This document shows positions 9,099 to 16,879 of a DNA stretch of 64,000 nucleotides, piece by piece. This DNA is from Pseudarthrobacter chlorophenolicus (GTDB lineage: Bacteria; Actinomycetota; Actinomycetes; Actinomycetales; Micrococcaceae). Each line of letters begins with the position of its first letter. The first letter of the stretch is position 1. The notes below the pieces were generated by a model. That model did not search any database. It saw only the letters and a program-made list of their open reading frames with translations, and had not been told where the DNA came from. The DNA is taken from the NCBI RefSeq assembly GCF_000962805.1, contig NZ_JZTW01000015.1, positions 54,192 through 118,191 of the forward strand, in the 5' to 3' direction. Position numbers and translations under genes: made by a program.

Positions 9099-9824
9099 TC
9101 AGGCGAGTCGGGCAACGCTGCGGCGGGTGGGACGGCGGGCCGAGCCGTCGGAAAAGAGTTCGGGAGTGGCTTCCTGGATCCGCTGCACGTCCTCGAAGAC
9201 TCCGCGCAGGTGAAGGCGGAGGCAGTTGTCGGCGTCGGGAACGTCATTGGCTTCGAGGGCATTCACCACAGCGGTGTGCTGCTCAATCAGTGTGGCTACC
9301 GGCCGGGTTTCCAGCAGGCTCATCCGGCGCGCCCGGTCAAGGTGCGCCTTGGCGGAGTTGACCGCGCTCCAGGCGGATTCATGTCCCGCGAGGCGCAGGA
9401 GTTCGCGGTGGAAGTCCTCGTCCAGCCGGAAGAATTCCTCGATGTCACCGCCGGCATCAGCAGCGGACTGGGCCGCAAGGATCTCACGAAGGCCGGCGAT
9501 CCCGGGCCCGTCCACGATCAGGTCGCGCAAAGACGCGCATTCGATGGCTTCGCGGACAAACTGGGCTTCGGATACCCGGCTGAGGTCCACCAGCGAGACG
9601 AAGGAGCCGATCTGCGGAAAGACCTGCACCAGGCCTTCCTCCCGCAAAAGGATCAGGCTCTCGCGGACAGGGGTGCGGCTGACGCCGAGTTCCTGCGCCA
9701 GTTCGTTCTCGGACAGGGGCTCGCCAGGGGGCAGTTGCAGCGAGATAATCCGGCGGCGCAGCGTCTCCAGGGTCTGGTCCCTGACCGAAAGCCGGGGCGC
9801 TGAGCTTCTCTTGTCCGATGCCAT
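9099..9824 (-). CDS. GntR/FadR-type (FCD) transcriptional regulator of the sugar-acid locus
   Basis: 241 residues. Residues 15-75 are a GntR winged helix (LRRRIISLQLPPGEPLSENE, GVSRTPVRESL) and residues 95-220 an all-helical FCD ligand domain, with metal/ligand-binding candidates in DEDFHREL and EQHTAVVNAL. FCD regulators typically sense a hexuronate, sugar acid or organic acid. The gene is divergent from the permease gene at 10006 and shares its 180-bp control region, so it most likely controls the sugar-acid operon and itself. Effector unknown; fructuronate, mannonate or gulonate are reasonable guesses. Confidence 0.9.
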   Translation of the reverse strand: MASDKRSSAPRLSVRDQTLETLRRRIISLQLPPGEPLSENELAQELGVSRTPVRESLILLREEGLVQVFPQIGSFVSLVDLSRVSEAQFVREAIECASLRDLIVDGPGIAGLREILAAQSAADAGGDIEEFFRLDEDFHRELLRLAGHESAWSAVNSAKAHLDRARRMSLLETRPVATLIEQHTAVVNALEANDVPDADNCLRLHLRGVFEDVQRIQEATPELFSDGSARRPTRRSVARLA

Positions 9825-9841
9825 GACCCAAGTTTAGCCTG

Positions 9842-9876
9842 TTGACACACTAGAATGGTAGTGCTTGTATGGTAGT
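9842..9876. promoter_or_regulatory. Promoter-like boxes and repeated ATGGTAGT, candidate GntR operator
   Basis: TTGACA at 9842-9847 is followed 17 bp later by a weak -10 (TTGTAT, 9865-9870) facing the permease gene. Two direct copies of ATGGTAGT (9855-9862, 9869-9876), 14 bp apart, lie inside and just after this promoter. Their position between the divergent GntR gene and its presumed target operon makes them good operator candidates. Confidence 0.45.
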
Positions 9877-10005
9877 AGAAATCGAGCCGCTGCCAGCCCG
9901 TATCTCCTGGTTTCCGGCGGTTCCCTTCCCTTCCCGGCAGCCGCCAGCTGCCATATCCCCAACTGCTTGACCCCTTCGAACGCATCGCCTGCAAAGGAGC
10001 AACAG

Positions 10006-11412
10006 ATGACCGAGAGCATCGCGCCCCCAAACACCAAGAAAGAGTCCCGCTCCACCCGGGACCTGGCCAAGGTGGCCGTGTCCGGATGGCTGGGAACCGC
10101 CATGGAGTTCATGGATTTCCAGCTGTACTCCCTGGCCGCGGCCATTGTCTTCAATAAGATCTTCTTCCCCGACGTCAGCCCGGTCATTGGGCTTATCGCC
10201 GCCATGGCAACGTACGGCGTGGGATACGTGGCGCGACTGGTGGGTGCCGTGTACTTCGGCCGCATGGGGGACAGGATTGGCCGCAAGAAAGTCCTGTTCA
10301 TCACTATCGCGCTCATGGGGGCATCCACCACGCTGATCGGCGTGCTGCCCACGTACGCCATGATCGGCATCTGGGCACCCATCCTCTTGGTGGCACTGCG
10401 CCTGATCCAGGGCTTCGGAGCCGGCGCTGAAATCGCCGGCGCCACTGTGATGCTGGCCGAATACGCCCCCACCCGTTGTCGCGGCCTGATCTCTTCGCTG
10501 GTGAGCCTGGGCACCAACTCGGGAACGCTCGCAGCCTCAGCCCTCTGGGCCATCCTGGTGGCAGTCCTGTCCGAGGAACAGCTGCTGAGCTGGGGCTGGC
10601 GCCTCCCGTTCCTGGCCAGCTTCCTGCTGATGATCTTCGCAGTGTGGATCCGCCGGTCCCTCAAGGAAAGCCCGGTCTTCGAGCAGCGCGCCGACGTGGT
10701 GGACGGCGTCGCCCTCTCCAAGGACGAAATCGCCGGACAGGACGCCAAACACCAGGCGGCCGCGGCGGCAGCAACCGGGACCAGCACCATCGAGGCCGCA
10801 CTGCACCAGAAGAAGGGCAAGTCCTTCCTGATCGCCCTCGGCCTCCGCTTTGGCCAGGCCGGCAACTCCGGACTCATCCAGACATTCCTCATCGGTTACC
10901 TGGCAACAGTGTTGCTCATGGACAAGACCATCGGCACCACCGCCATCATGTACGGCTCCATCCTCGGCTTCGCCACCATTCCGCTGATTGGCATCCTGGG
11001 TGACCGGTTCGGGCGCCGACCCCTGTACCTGGTCCTTAGCTCCCTCACGGCCCTGTTCGCCATCCCCATGATGATGATGGTCACCAGCGGCAACCCCACG
11101 CTGGTCATGGTTGCCGTCATCGTCGGCCTGAACCTCGGCGTCCTGAGCCTCTTCTCGATGGAGAGCGTCACCATGGCGGAGTTCTTCGGCGCCCGCACCC
11201 GCTTTACCCAGCTGGCCCTGGCCAAGGAAATCGGCGGCATCCTCGCCACCGCCATCGGCCCCATCCTCGCCGCCACGCTCACCGCCGTCACCGGCCACTG
11301 GTGGCCGCTGGCCGCGATGCTCATTGGTTACTCGCTGATCACCCTCGTCTCCGCTGCAGTCGGTCCCGAGGTCCGCGGCCGTGACATGGTCCGCCTGGAG
11401 GACGCCGTATGA
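10006..11412 (+). CDS. MFS permease, metabolite:H+ symporter type, for sugar acid uptake
   Basis: 468 residues from the ATG at 10006, preceded by AAAGGAGC. Twelve hydrophobic spans, the MFS loop signature GRMGDRIGRKKV after the second span and GDRFGRRPL in the second half, and RLIQGFGAGAEIAGA typical of metabolite:H+ symporters (ShiA/KgtP group). A polar, Ala/Gln-rich central loop lies around residues 225-265. It is the first gene of the sugar-acid operon and overlaps the next gene by four bases (ATGA), so it probably imports the acid that the operon degrades. Confidence 0.9.
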   Translation: MTESIAPPNTKKESRSTRDLAKVAVSGWLGTAMEFMDFQLYSLAAAIVFNKIFFPDVSPVIGLIAAMATYGVGYVARLVGAVYFGRMGDRIGRKKVLFITIALMGASTTLIGVLPTYAMIGIWAPILLVALRLIQGFGAGAEIAGATVMLAEYAPTRCRGLISSLVSLGTNSGTLAASALWAILVAVLSEEQLLSWGWRLPFLASFLLMIFAVWIRRSLKESPVFEQRADVVDGVALSKDEIAGQDAKHQAAAAAATGTSTIEAALHQKKGKSFLIALGLRFGQAGNSGLIQTFLIGYLATVLLMDKTIGTTAIMYGSILGFATIPLIGILGDRFGRRPLYLVLSSLTALFAIPMMMMVTSGNPTLVMVAVIVGLNLGVLSLFSMESVTMAEFFGARTRFTQLALAKEIGGILATAIGPILAATLTAVTGHWWPLAAMLIGYSLITLVSAAVGPEVRGRDMVRLEDAV

Positions 11413-12437
11413 AAGCAGTAGTGGTCCACGGCGCCAACGATCTCCGCATCGACGAACGTCCGGAGCCGGTGGCCGGTCCCGGTGAAGTAGTACTCGACGT
11501 CGAATGGGGCGGGATCTGCGGATCCGACCTTTCGTATTGGCGCCACGGAGCCTCCGGGACGGCAGCGCTGAAGTCACCGCTGGTCCTGGGCCACGAGGTG
11601 GCCGGACGGATCGCCCAGCTTGGAGCCGGCGTCGAGAACCTGGAAATAGGGCAGCCCGTCACCGTGCACCCGGCCGAACTGGTGGGCGATGGCGTCATGC
11701 CCGGCCGCCTCAGCGGACGGACCAACCTCTACCCGCAGATCCGCTACTTCGGCTCGGCGGCGTTCGATCCCCACACGGATGGCGGGTTCAGCGAGCGGAA
11801 AGTTGCAAAGGCCTTCCAGGTCCGCCCGCTTCCCGACGGCGTGGACACCCTCCGCGGGGCGCTGGCCGAACCGTTGGCGGTCGCCATGCACGCGGTCAGC
11901 CGGGCAGGGAACCTCGAGGGCCGGGACATCCTGGTCAACGGCGCCGGGCCGATCGGTTCCCTCGTGATCGCGGCGGCTAAGTATGCCGGCGCCAGGAACA
12001 TCATCGCCACGGACATCAACGACGCTTCGCTGCGGATCGCCAAGGCCATGGGCGCCGACGACGTCCTGAACGTCTCCGGCAACAGCCTTCCTGCGGATGT
12101 GGAGCTCGTGTTCGAAGCTACAGGCATCCCGGCGGTGCTGGGCGGAGTCCTGCGCGCCACCGCCCGCGGCGGCACCATCGTCCAGGTGGGCAACCTGCCC
12201 GGAACGGCCGCCGCCGCAGCCCTGGGGGACCTTGGCACCCGGGAGATCACATGGATCGGCTCCTACCGGTTCGTCGACGAGATCACCGATGCACTGGAAG
12301 CCATGGCCAACGGACTGGACGTCTCCCCGGTCATCACCCATAAGTTCGGCATCGACGACGCCGAAACGGCCATGCGGACCGCCGTGGATCCTGCCGCGGA
12401 CAGCAGCAAGGTCATGCTCCGCCTCAGCTTCAGCTGA
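11409..12437 (+). CDS. idnD: L-idonate/L-gulonate 5-dehydrogenase-like MDR alcohol dehydrogenase
   Basis: 342 residues of the zinc-dependent medium-chain dehydrogenase family. Catalytic zinc ligands are in place (Cys37 in GGICGSD, His62-Glu63 in LGHEVAG), followed by a Rossmann fold (VNGAGPIGSL). RYFGSAAFDPHTDGGFSE is typical of IdnD. The structural zinc lobe is degenerate: the four cysteines expected between residues about 90 and 110 are absent (HPAELVGDGVMPGR). Expected reaction: oxidation of L-idonate to 5-ketogluconate or of L-gulonate to D-fructuronate. The neighbours, which consume fructuronate, favour L-gulonate; this is inference. Confidence 0.87.
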   Translation: MKAVVVHGANDLRIDERPEPVAGPGEVVLDVEWGGICGSDLSYWRHGASGTAALKSPLVLGHEVAGRIAQLGAGVENLEIGQPVTVHPAELVGDGVMPGRLSGRTNLYPQIRYFGSAAFDPHTDGGFSERKVAKAFQVRPLPDGVDTLRGALAEPLAVAMHAVSRAGNLEGRDILVNGAGPIGSLVIAAAKYAGARNIIATDINDASLRIAKAMGADDVLNVSGNSLPADVELVFEATGIPAVLGGVLRATARGGTIVQVGNLPGTAAAAALGDLGTREITWIGSYRFVDEITDALEAMANGLDVSPVITHKFGIDDAETAMRTAVDPAADSSKVMLRLSFS

Positions 12438-12445
12438 CCCCCCAC

Positions 12446-12510
12446 CCAACTAAGTAGCAGTAAGTGCTGTTCTGAACCCCCAAAACGGCACTTACTGCGA
12501 CCTACATTCT
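12446..12510. repeat. Intergenic palindromic repeat, family A copy 2 (decayed right arm)
   Basis: Starts CCCAACTAAGTAGCAGTAAG and continues with an inverted copy, CAAAACGGCACTTACTGCG, then ACCTACATTC, in which the outer right arm no longer matches. It lies within the sugar-acid operon, between the dehydrogenase and the mannonate dehydratase genes, so it may attenuate or process the transcript rather than end it. Confidence 0.72.
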
Positions 12511-12540
12511 CTGCCCCACCAAACTTTTGAAGGACCACCA

Positions 12541-13752
12541 GTGAAGATCACCGATGCACGGGTTGTGGTTTCGTCGCCCGGACGAAACTACGTGACGCTC
12601 GTTATTGAAACCGAGGACGGCATCACCGGCATCGGCGATGCGACCCTCAACGGCCGCGAACTGGCCGTCGCGTCCTACCTCAGCGACCACCTCTGCCCGC
12701 TGCTGATCGGCCGAGACGCCCGCCGTATCGAGGACGCCTGGCAGTACTTCTACAAGGGCGCTTACTGGCGCCGCGGCCCGGTGACCATGACCGCGATCGC
12801 GGCCATCGACGTCGCGCTCTGGGACATCAAGGGCAAAGCCGCCGGGATGCCCGTCTACGAGTTGCTCGGCGGTGCCGCGCGTGAAGGCGTGATGGTCTAC
12901 GGCCACGCTAGCGGCACCACCCTGGATGACCTCAGCAAGGACTTCCAGCACCACCTGGATCTCGGCTACAAGGCCATCCGCGCCCAGGCCGCCGTGCCGG
13001 GGCTGGATAAGACTTACGGCATCGCCCCGGTGGACGGAAAGCTGTACGAGCCCGCCAGCGGCAACGTGCCGCAGGAAGACACCTGGGAAACCACGTCCTA
13101 CCTGGACTTCGCACCAAAGATGATGGCCCACGTCCGCGAACAGTTCGGCTACGGTGTCCACGTCCTGCATGATGTCCACCACCGCCTGACCCCCATCGAA
13201 GCCGGCCGGCTGGGCGCCTCGCTGGAACAGTACCGGCCGTTCTGGATCGAGGACCCGACGCCGGCCGAGGACCAGTCCGCGTTCCGCCTCATCCGCCAGC
13301 ACACCACCACGCCCATCGCCGTGGGTGAAGTGTTCAACTCGATCTGGGACTGCCAGCAACTGATCACGGAACGGCTGATCGACTACATCCGCACCTCCGT
13401 TTCGCACGCCGGCGGCATCACCCACCTGCGCCGCATCTTCTCCCTCGCAGACCTCTACGGAGTCCGCTCCGGCTCGCACGGCGCCGGTGACCTTTCCCCG
13501 GTGTCCTTCGCCGCAGCCCTGCACGTTGACATGTCCATCCCCAACTTCGGGGTCCAGGAATACATGGGCCACCGCGATCCCGCCAACGAAGTCTTCAGCA
13601 CCTCCTACAGCTTCGCGGACGGCTACATGCACCCCGGGGATGCTCCGGGCCTGGGCGTAGAGTTCAACGAGGAAGCCGCCGCGCGCTTTCCCTTCGACCC
13701 CAAATATCTGCCGGTGAACCGGCGCCTCGACGGATCGGTGCACGACTGGTGA
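12541..13752 (+). CDS. manD: D-mannonate dehydratase (ManD/RspA branch of enolase superfamily)
   Basis: 403 residues. The N-terminal cap begins [20 protein letters not shown] and the barrel carries [13 protein letters not shown], the metal-ligand region [18 protein letters not shown] and [13 protein letters not shown] with [11 protein letters not shown], all characteristic of ManD. It dehydrates D-mannonate to 2-keto-3-deoxygluconate. The residue after HG in HGAGDLSPV is Ala; from memory, efficient mannonate dehydratases have Pro there and slow ones Ala, which would fit a role in an accessory pathway. Preceded by AAGGACC; it overlaps the kinase gene by four bases. Confidence 0.92.
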   Translation: MKITDARVVVSSPGRNYVTLVIETEDGITGIGDATLNGRELAVASYLSDHLCPLLIGRDARRIEDAWQYFYKGAYWRRGPVTMTAIAAIDVALWDIKGKAAGMPVYELLGGAAREGVMVYGHASGTTLDDLSKDFQHHLDLGYKAIRAQAAVPGLDKTYGIAPVDGKLYEPASGNVPQEDTWETTSYLDFAPKMMAHVREQFGYGVHVLHDVHHRLTPIEAGRLGASLEQYRPFWIEDPTPAEDQSAFRLIRQHTTTPIAVGEVFNSIWDCQQLITERLIDYIRTSVSHAGGITHLRRIFSLADLYGVRSGSHGAGDLSPVSFAAALHVDMSIPNFGVQEYMGHRDPANEVFSTSYSFADGYMHPGDAPGLGVEFNEEAAARFPFDPKYLPVNRRLDGSVHDW

Positions 13753-14711
13753 ACAACATCCACAACACCTTCGACGTGGTGGTGATGGGGGAGATCCTCG
13801 TCGAGGTCGCCACCGACCAGCCGTTCGGCCACGGCGTTCCGGCGCAGCTGGGCATCTCGGGTGACGCCCTCAACGTCGCCGCAGCCGCAGCGTCTGCCGG
13901 TGCCACGGTGGGGCTGCTGGCAGTCCTCACCGACGACGACCTGGGCCAGGCCATCGCCGCCCGGATCGCCGAGCTGGGCATCTCCACTGACCTCCTGAAG
14001 TTCCGCAAGGGACAGCAGGGCGTCTACCTCGTGCACAGCGACCCCCACGGCGAACGCGAGTTCTCTTACGCCCGCAGCGGCAGCGTTGGGTCCACTTTGG
14101 GACCGGACGACGTCGAGCCTCACGTTTTCGCCGCGGCCGGGGCCGTGGTGGCGGGCGGCATTGCCTGCGCCATCTCCGCGACGTCCCGCGCCGCCGTCGT
14201 CAAAGCCGCCTCACTGGCTAAGCGCTTCGTGTTCGATCCCAACTACCGGCCCCGCCTCACCTCGGTGGAAGACGCCACGGCGGCACTCACTGAACTTGCT
14301 CCGCAGGCCTTCCTGGTCACGCCGTCGTTCCCCGGCGAGACGGATGCGCTGCTGGGCGCCGGGACGGCTGAGGAAGCCGCCGCGAAGCTCCGCTCCCTGG
14401 GCACCGCCAACGTTGCCGTCACCTGCGGCGCCAAGGGCGTCCAGCTCGAGGCCGACGGCGTCTCCGCCTGGATTCCCGCCATCCCGGCCCCGGCCGTTGT
14501 GGACCAGACAGGCGCCGGCGACGCGTTCGTCGGCACGCTCACTGCACGGCTGGTGCTCGGAGACGACTTCCCGACGGCGGCCCGGTACGGCGCCGCCGCA
14601 TCCTCCCTGGTGGTGGGCGGCAAGGGCGGCACGGGCCTCATTCCCACGTTCGAACAGACCCGTGCGCATGCCGCCGGCAGCCTGGAAGGAACAGCGCCAT
14701 CGAACGCCTGA
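13749..14711 (+). CDS. kdgK: 2-keto-3-deoxygluconate kinase (PfkB family)
   Basis: 320 residues from a GTG at 13749 that overlaps the previous stop (GTGA). PfkB features: an N-terminal [10 protein letters not shown] strand, GGIAC, and the anion-hole/catalytic motif [11 protein letters not shown] near residue 255, whose Asp is the catalytic base. It phosphorylates KDG to KDPG with ATP, placing it between the dehydratase and aldolase of this operon. Its last bases overlap the start region of the following reductase. Confidence 0.9.
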   Translation: MNNIHNTFDVVVMGEILVEVATDQPFGHGVPAQLGISGDALNVAAAAASAGATVGLLAVLTDDDLGQAIAARIAELGISTDLLKFRKGQQGVYLVHSDPHGEREFSYARSGSVGSTLGPDDVEPHVFAAAGAVVAGGIACAISATSRAAVVKAASLAKRFVFDPNYRPRLTSVEDATAALTELAPQAFLVTPSFPGETDALLGAGTAEEAAAKLRSLGTANVAVTCGAKGVQLEADGVSAWIPAIPAPAVVDQTGAGDAFVGTLTARLVLGDDFPTAARYGAAASSLVVGGKGGTGLIPTFEQTRAHAAGSLEGTAPSNA

Positions 14712-16180
14712 GCCTCACCGCCCTGGCAAGCGCCGGCCACAAGGTTGCCCTGGAGCGGGAGAAGCTGCAGCCCGGCATCGTCCACTTGGGCCTCGGTGCC
14801 TTCGCCCGTGCCCACACCGCCGTCTTCACCGAGGACGCCATGCTCGCGGCCAACGATCCGCAGTGGGGGATTGTCGGGGTCACCCAGCGTTCGGACGCCG
14901 TGGCCCGGCAGCTCGCTCCGCAGGATGGCCTCTTTACGGTGGCCGAACGCGGCGACGGCGCTGCCCCGGCCCGTATCGTCTCTGGCATCGTTGAAGCCAT
15001 TTCCGGGCGGGACAACCCGGAGCTGGTGGTGGACCGGATCGGCGCCGCTGCCGCGAAGATTGTCACCCTCACCATCACCGAAAAGGGCTACCGGTTCAAC
15101 CCGCAAACCCGCACCCTCGACCTGGACGACGCGGAGACCATCGCAGACCTCGGCGGCAGGCCGCCGCTGACCGCGATCGGACAGATCACCCGTGGGCTGC
15201 AGCAGCGCTGCCGGACCGGAGCGGGACCCGTCACCGTGGTGTCCTGCGACAACCTGCCAGGTAACGGTGAACTGACCGGCACACTGGTCCGGAACTTCGC
15301 CGAAGCCCTCCCCGCCCGGGAAAGCGACGACCTGCTGGTCTGGATCGCGGCGAACGTAGCGTTCCCGTCCACCATGGTGGACCGGATGGTGCCCGCCACC
15401 ACCGATGCCGACCTGGCCGCCGTCGAACGTGAACTGGGCCTGCGGGACGAAGCCGCCGTCGTCGCCGAGCCGTTCAAGCAGTGGGTCATTGAGGACAATT
15501 TCGCTGCCGGCAGGCCGCGCTGGGAGGATGCCGGTGCGCTGTTCAGCAACGACGTCGCCGCGTGGGAATCCGCCAAGCTGCGGCTACTGAACGCCAGCCA
15601 CTCCATGCTCGCCTACCTCGGCCTGGCCGCGGGCAAGGCGACCATCGCAGACGCCGTGGGCGTGGACGCGTTCCGCACCGCTTGCCGGCGCATGATGCTG
15701 GAGGAAGCCCTGCCCAGCATCACCCTGCCTGCCGGGCTGGATGGCGGACAGTACTGCGACGAGGTGCTCCGCCGGTTCGCCAACCCCGCACTCGGCCACA
15801 CCACCGCGAAGGTGGGCAGCGACGGTTCGCAAAAAATCGGACTGCGCCTGCTGGCCACCGTCCGGGGAACGCTCGACGCCGGGCGCGAACCGAAGTGGGC
15901 CGCCCTCGCCGTCGCCGCGTGGATGCACCACGTGGCTGGCACCCCGGCGACGGACCTGAACGATCCCTTGGCGAAAGAGCTGCAGGCGGTCCTGCCCGAA
16001 GACCGCACTGCGGACACCGTGGTGCCTGCCCTGCTCGGGTTCCGGCCCGTCGTCGAGGCCTACCTGGCCGGGCACGAAGAATTCCGGAACCTGCTCCTGC
16101 ACTGGTACCGCATCATCGACAACAACAAGGCTTCCGACAGCAGGCTGGCAAGCCTGGGAAATGAGATCAACCATGGCTGA
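14699..16180 (+). CDS. Fructuronate reductase (mannitol dehydrogenase family), apparent ATC start
   Basis: The frame has the dinucleotide-binding start GIVHLGLGAFARAH, then KLRLLNASHSMLAYLG with the catalytic Lys/Asn/His pattern of the mannitol/fructuronate family, so it reduces D-fructuronate to D-mannonate with NAD(P)H. No ATG, GTG or TTG occurs in frame upstream of this fold. The only standard start, TTG at 14786, lies inside IVHLGLG and would delete its first strand. An ATC at 14699 lies eight bases after GGAAGGA (14684-14690) and gives 493 residues, the family length; it overlaps the kinase gene by 13 bp. CTG at 14708 is a weaker choice. Function is firm, the start is not. Confidence 0.85.
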   Translation: MERLSLTALASAGHKVALEREKLQPGIVHLGLGAFARAHTAVFTEDAMLAANDPQWGIVGVTQRSDAVARQLAPQDGLFTVAERGDGAAPARIVSGIVEAISGRDNPELVVDRIGAAAAKIVTLTITEKGYRFNPQTRTLDLDDAETIADLGGRPPLTAIGQITRGLQQRCRTGAGPVTVVSCDNLPGNGELTGTLVRNFAEALPARESDDLLVWIAANVAFPSTMVDRMVPATTDADLAAVERELGLRDEAAVVAEPFKQWVIEDNFAAGRPRWEDAGALFSNDVAAWESAKLRLLNASHSMLAYLGLAAGKATIADAVGVDAFRTACRRMMLEEALPSITLPAGLDGGQYCDEVLRRFANPALGHTTAKVGSDGSQKIGLRLLATVRGTLDAGREPKWAALAVAAWMHHVAGTPATDLNDPLAKELQAVLPEDRTADTVVPALLGFRPVVEAYLAGHEEFRNLLLHWYRIIDNNKASDSRLASLGNEINHG

Positions 16181-16799
16181 CGCATCCGGCGTCCTCGGCG
16201 CTTCACCGGTCATCCCGGTAGTCACCATCGACGATCCCCAGGACGCCGTGCCCCTGGCCCGCGCGCTGGTGGACGGCGGCGTGAAGATCATCGAACTCAC
16301 CCTCCGGACCCCCTCGGCGCTCACCTCCCTGAAGCTCATCGCCGAGGAAGTGCCGGAGATCCTGGTGGGCGCCGGCACCATCCTCACCCCACAGCAGGCC
16401 GACGGCGCCGTGACCGCAGGTGCCCAGTTCCTGGTCAGCCCCGGGGTCACCCCCGCCCTGCTCACCGCAATGCTCTCCACCGGCGTTCCTGTCCTGCCCG
16501 GGGTGGCAACGGTGGGTGAGGTCCTGGCCGTGCTGGAACAGGGGCTGGACACGATGAAGTTCTTCCCGGCAGGCCCCGCCGGCGGCCCGAAATACCTCGC
16601 GGCCATCGGCGCGCCCGTCCCACAGGTGCGGTTCTGCCCCACGGGCGGCATCAGCCTGGCCACCGCGCCGGACTACCTGAAACTGCCCAATGTGGCCTGC
16701 GTAGGGGGAAGCTGGCTCACCCCGGCAGACGCCGTCGAAGCCAAGGACTGGGCCCGCATCACGGAACTGGCGGGCGGCGCAGCAGCCCTCCAGCCCTGA
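16173..16799 (+). CDS. eda: KDPG/KHG aldolase
   Basis: 208 residues from the ATG at 16173, overlapping the reductase end by 8 bp; an upstream ATG at 16161 is possible. Class I aldolase features: Glu41 in IIELTLRT, the Schiff-base Lys129 in DTMKFFPAG, and CPTGGIS for phosphate binding. It splits KDPG into pyruvate and glyceraldehyde 3-phosphate and is the last step encoded by this operon. A family A palindrome follows immediately. Confidence 0.94.
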   Translation: MADASGVLGASPVIPVVTIDDPQDAVPLARALVDGGVKIIELTLRTPSALTSLKLIAEEVPEILVGAGTILTPQQADGAVTAGAQFLVSPGVTPALLTAMLSTGVPVLPGVATVGEVLAVLEQGLDTMKFFPAGPAGGPKYLAAIGAPVPQVRFCPTGGISLATAPDYLKLPNVACVGGSWLTPADAVEAKDWARITELAGGAAALQP

Positions 16800-16804
16800 C
16801 CCAT

Positions 16805-16870
16805 CCCAACTAGGTAGCAGTAAGTGCCGTTTTGGACTCCCAAAACGGCACTTCGCGCGACCTAGTTGGG
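16805..16870. repeat. Intergenic palindromic repeat, family A copy 3
   Basis: 66-bp palindrome with CCCAACTAGGTAGCAGTAAG at the left and CGCGCGACCTAGTTGGG at the right; the inner arms are AGTGCCGTTTTGG and CCAAAACGGCACTT around a short ACTC loop. It fills the space between the convergent ends of eda and the TerC gene and is well placed to stop transcription from both sides. Confidence 0.82.
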
Positions 16871-16879
16871 TGACGGGGG

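Noticed and set aside
6741..9803. 1020-codon plus-strand frame
   Set aside because: Antisense shadow of the nuclease/helicase and GntR genes; residue composition is that of the complement of GC-rich codons and no motifs are seen.
14786..16180. TTG 14786 as start of the fructuronate reductase
   Set aside because: It would remove the first strand of the nucleotide-binding fold and has no ribosome-binding site at proper distance.
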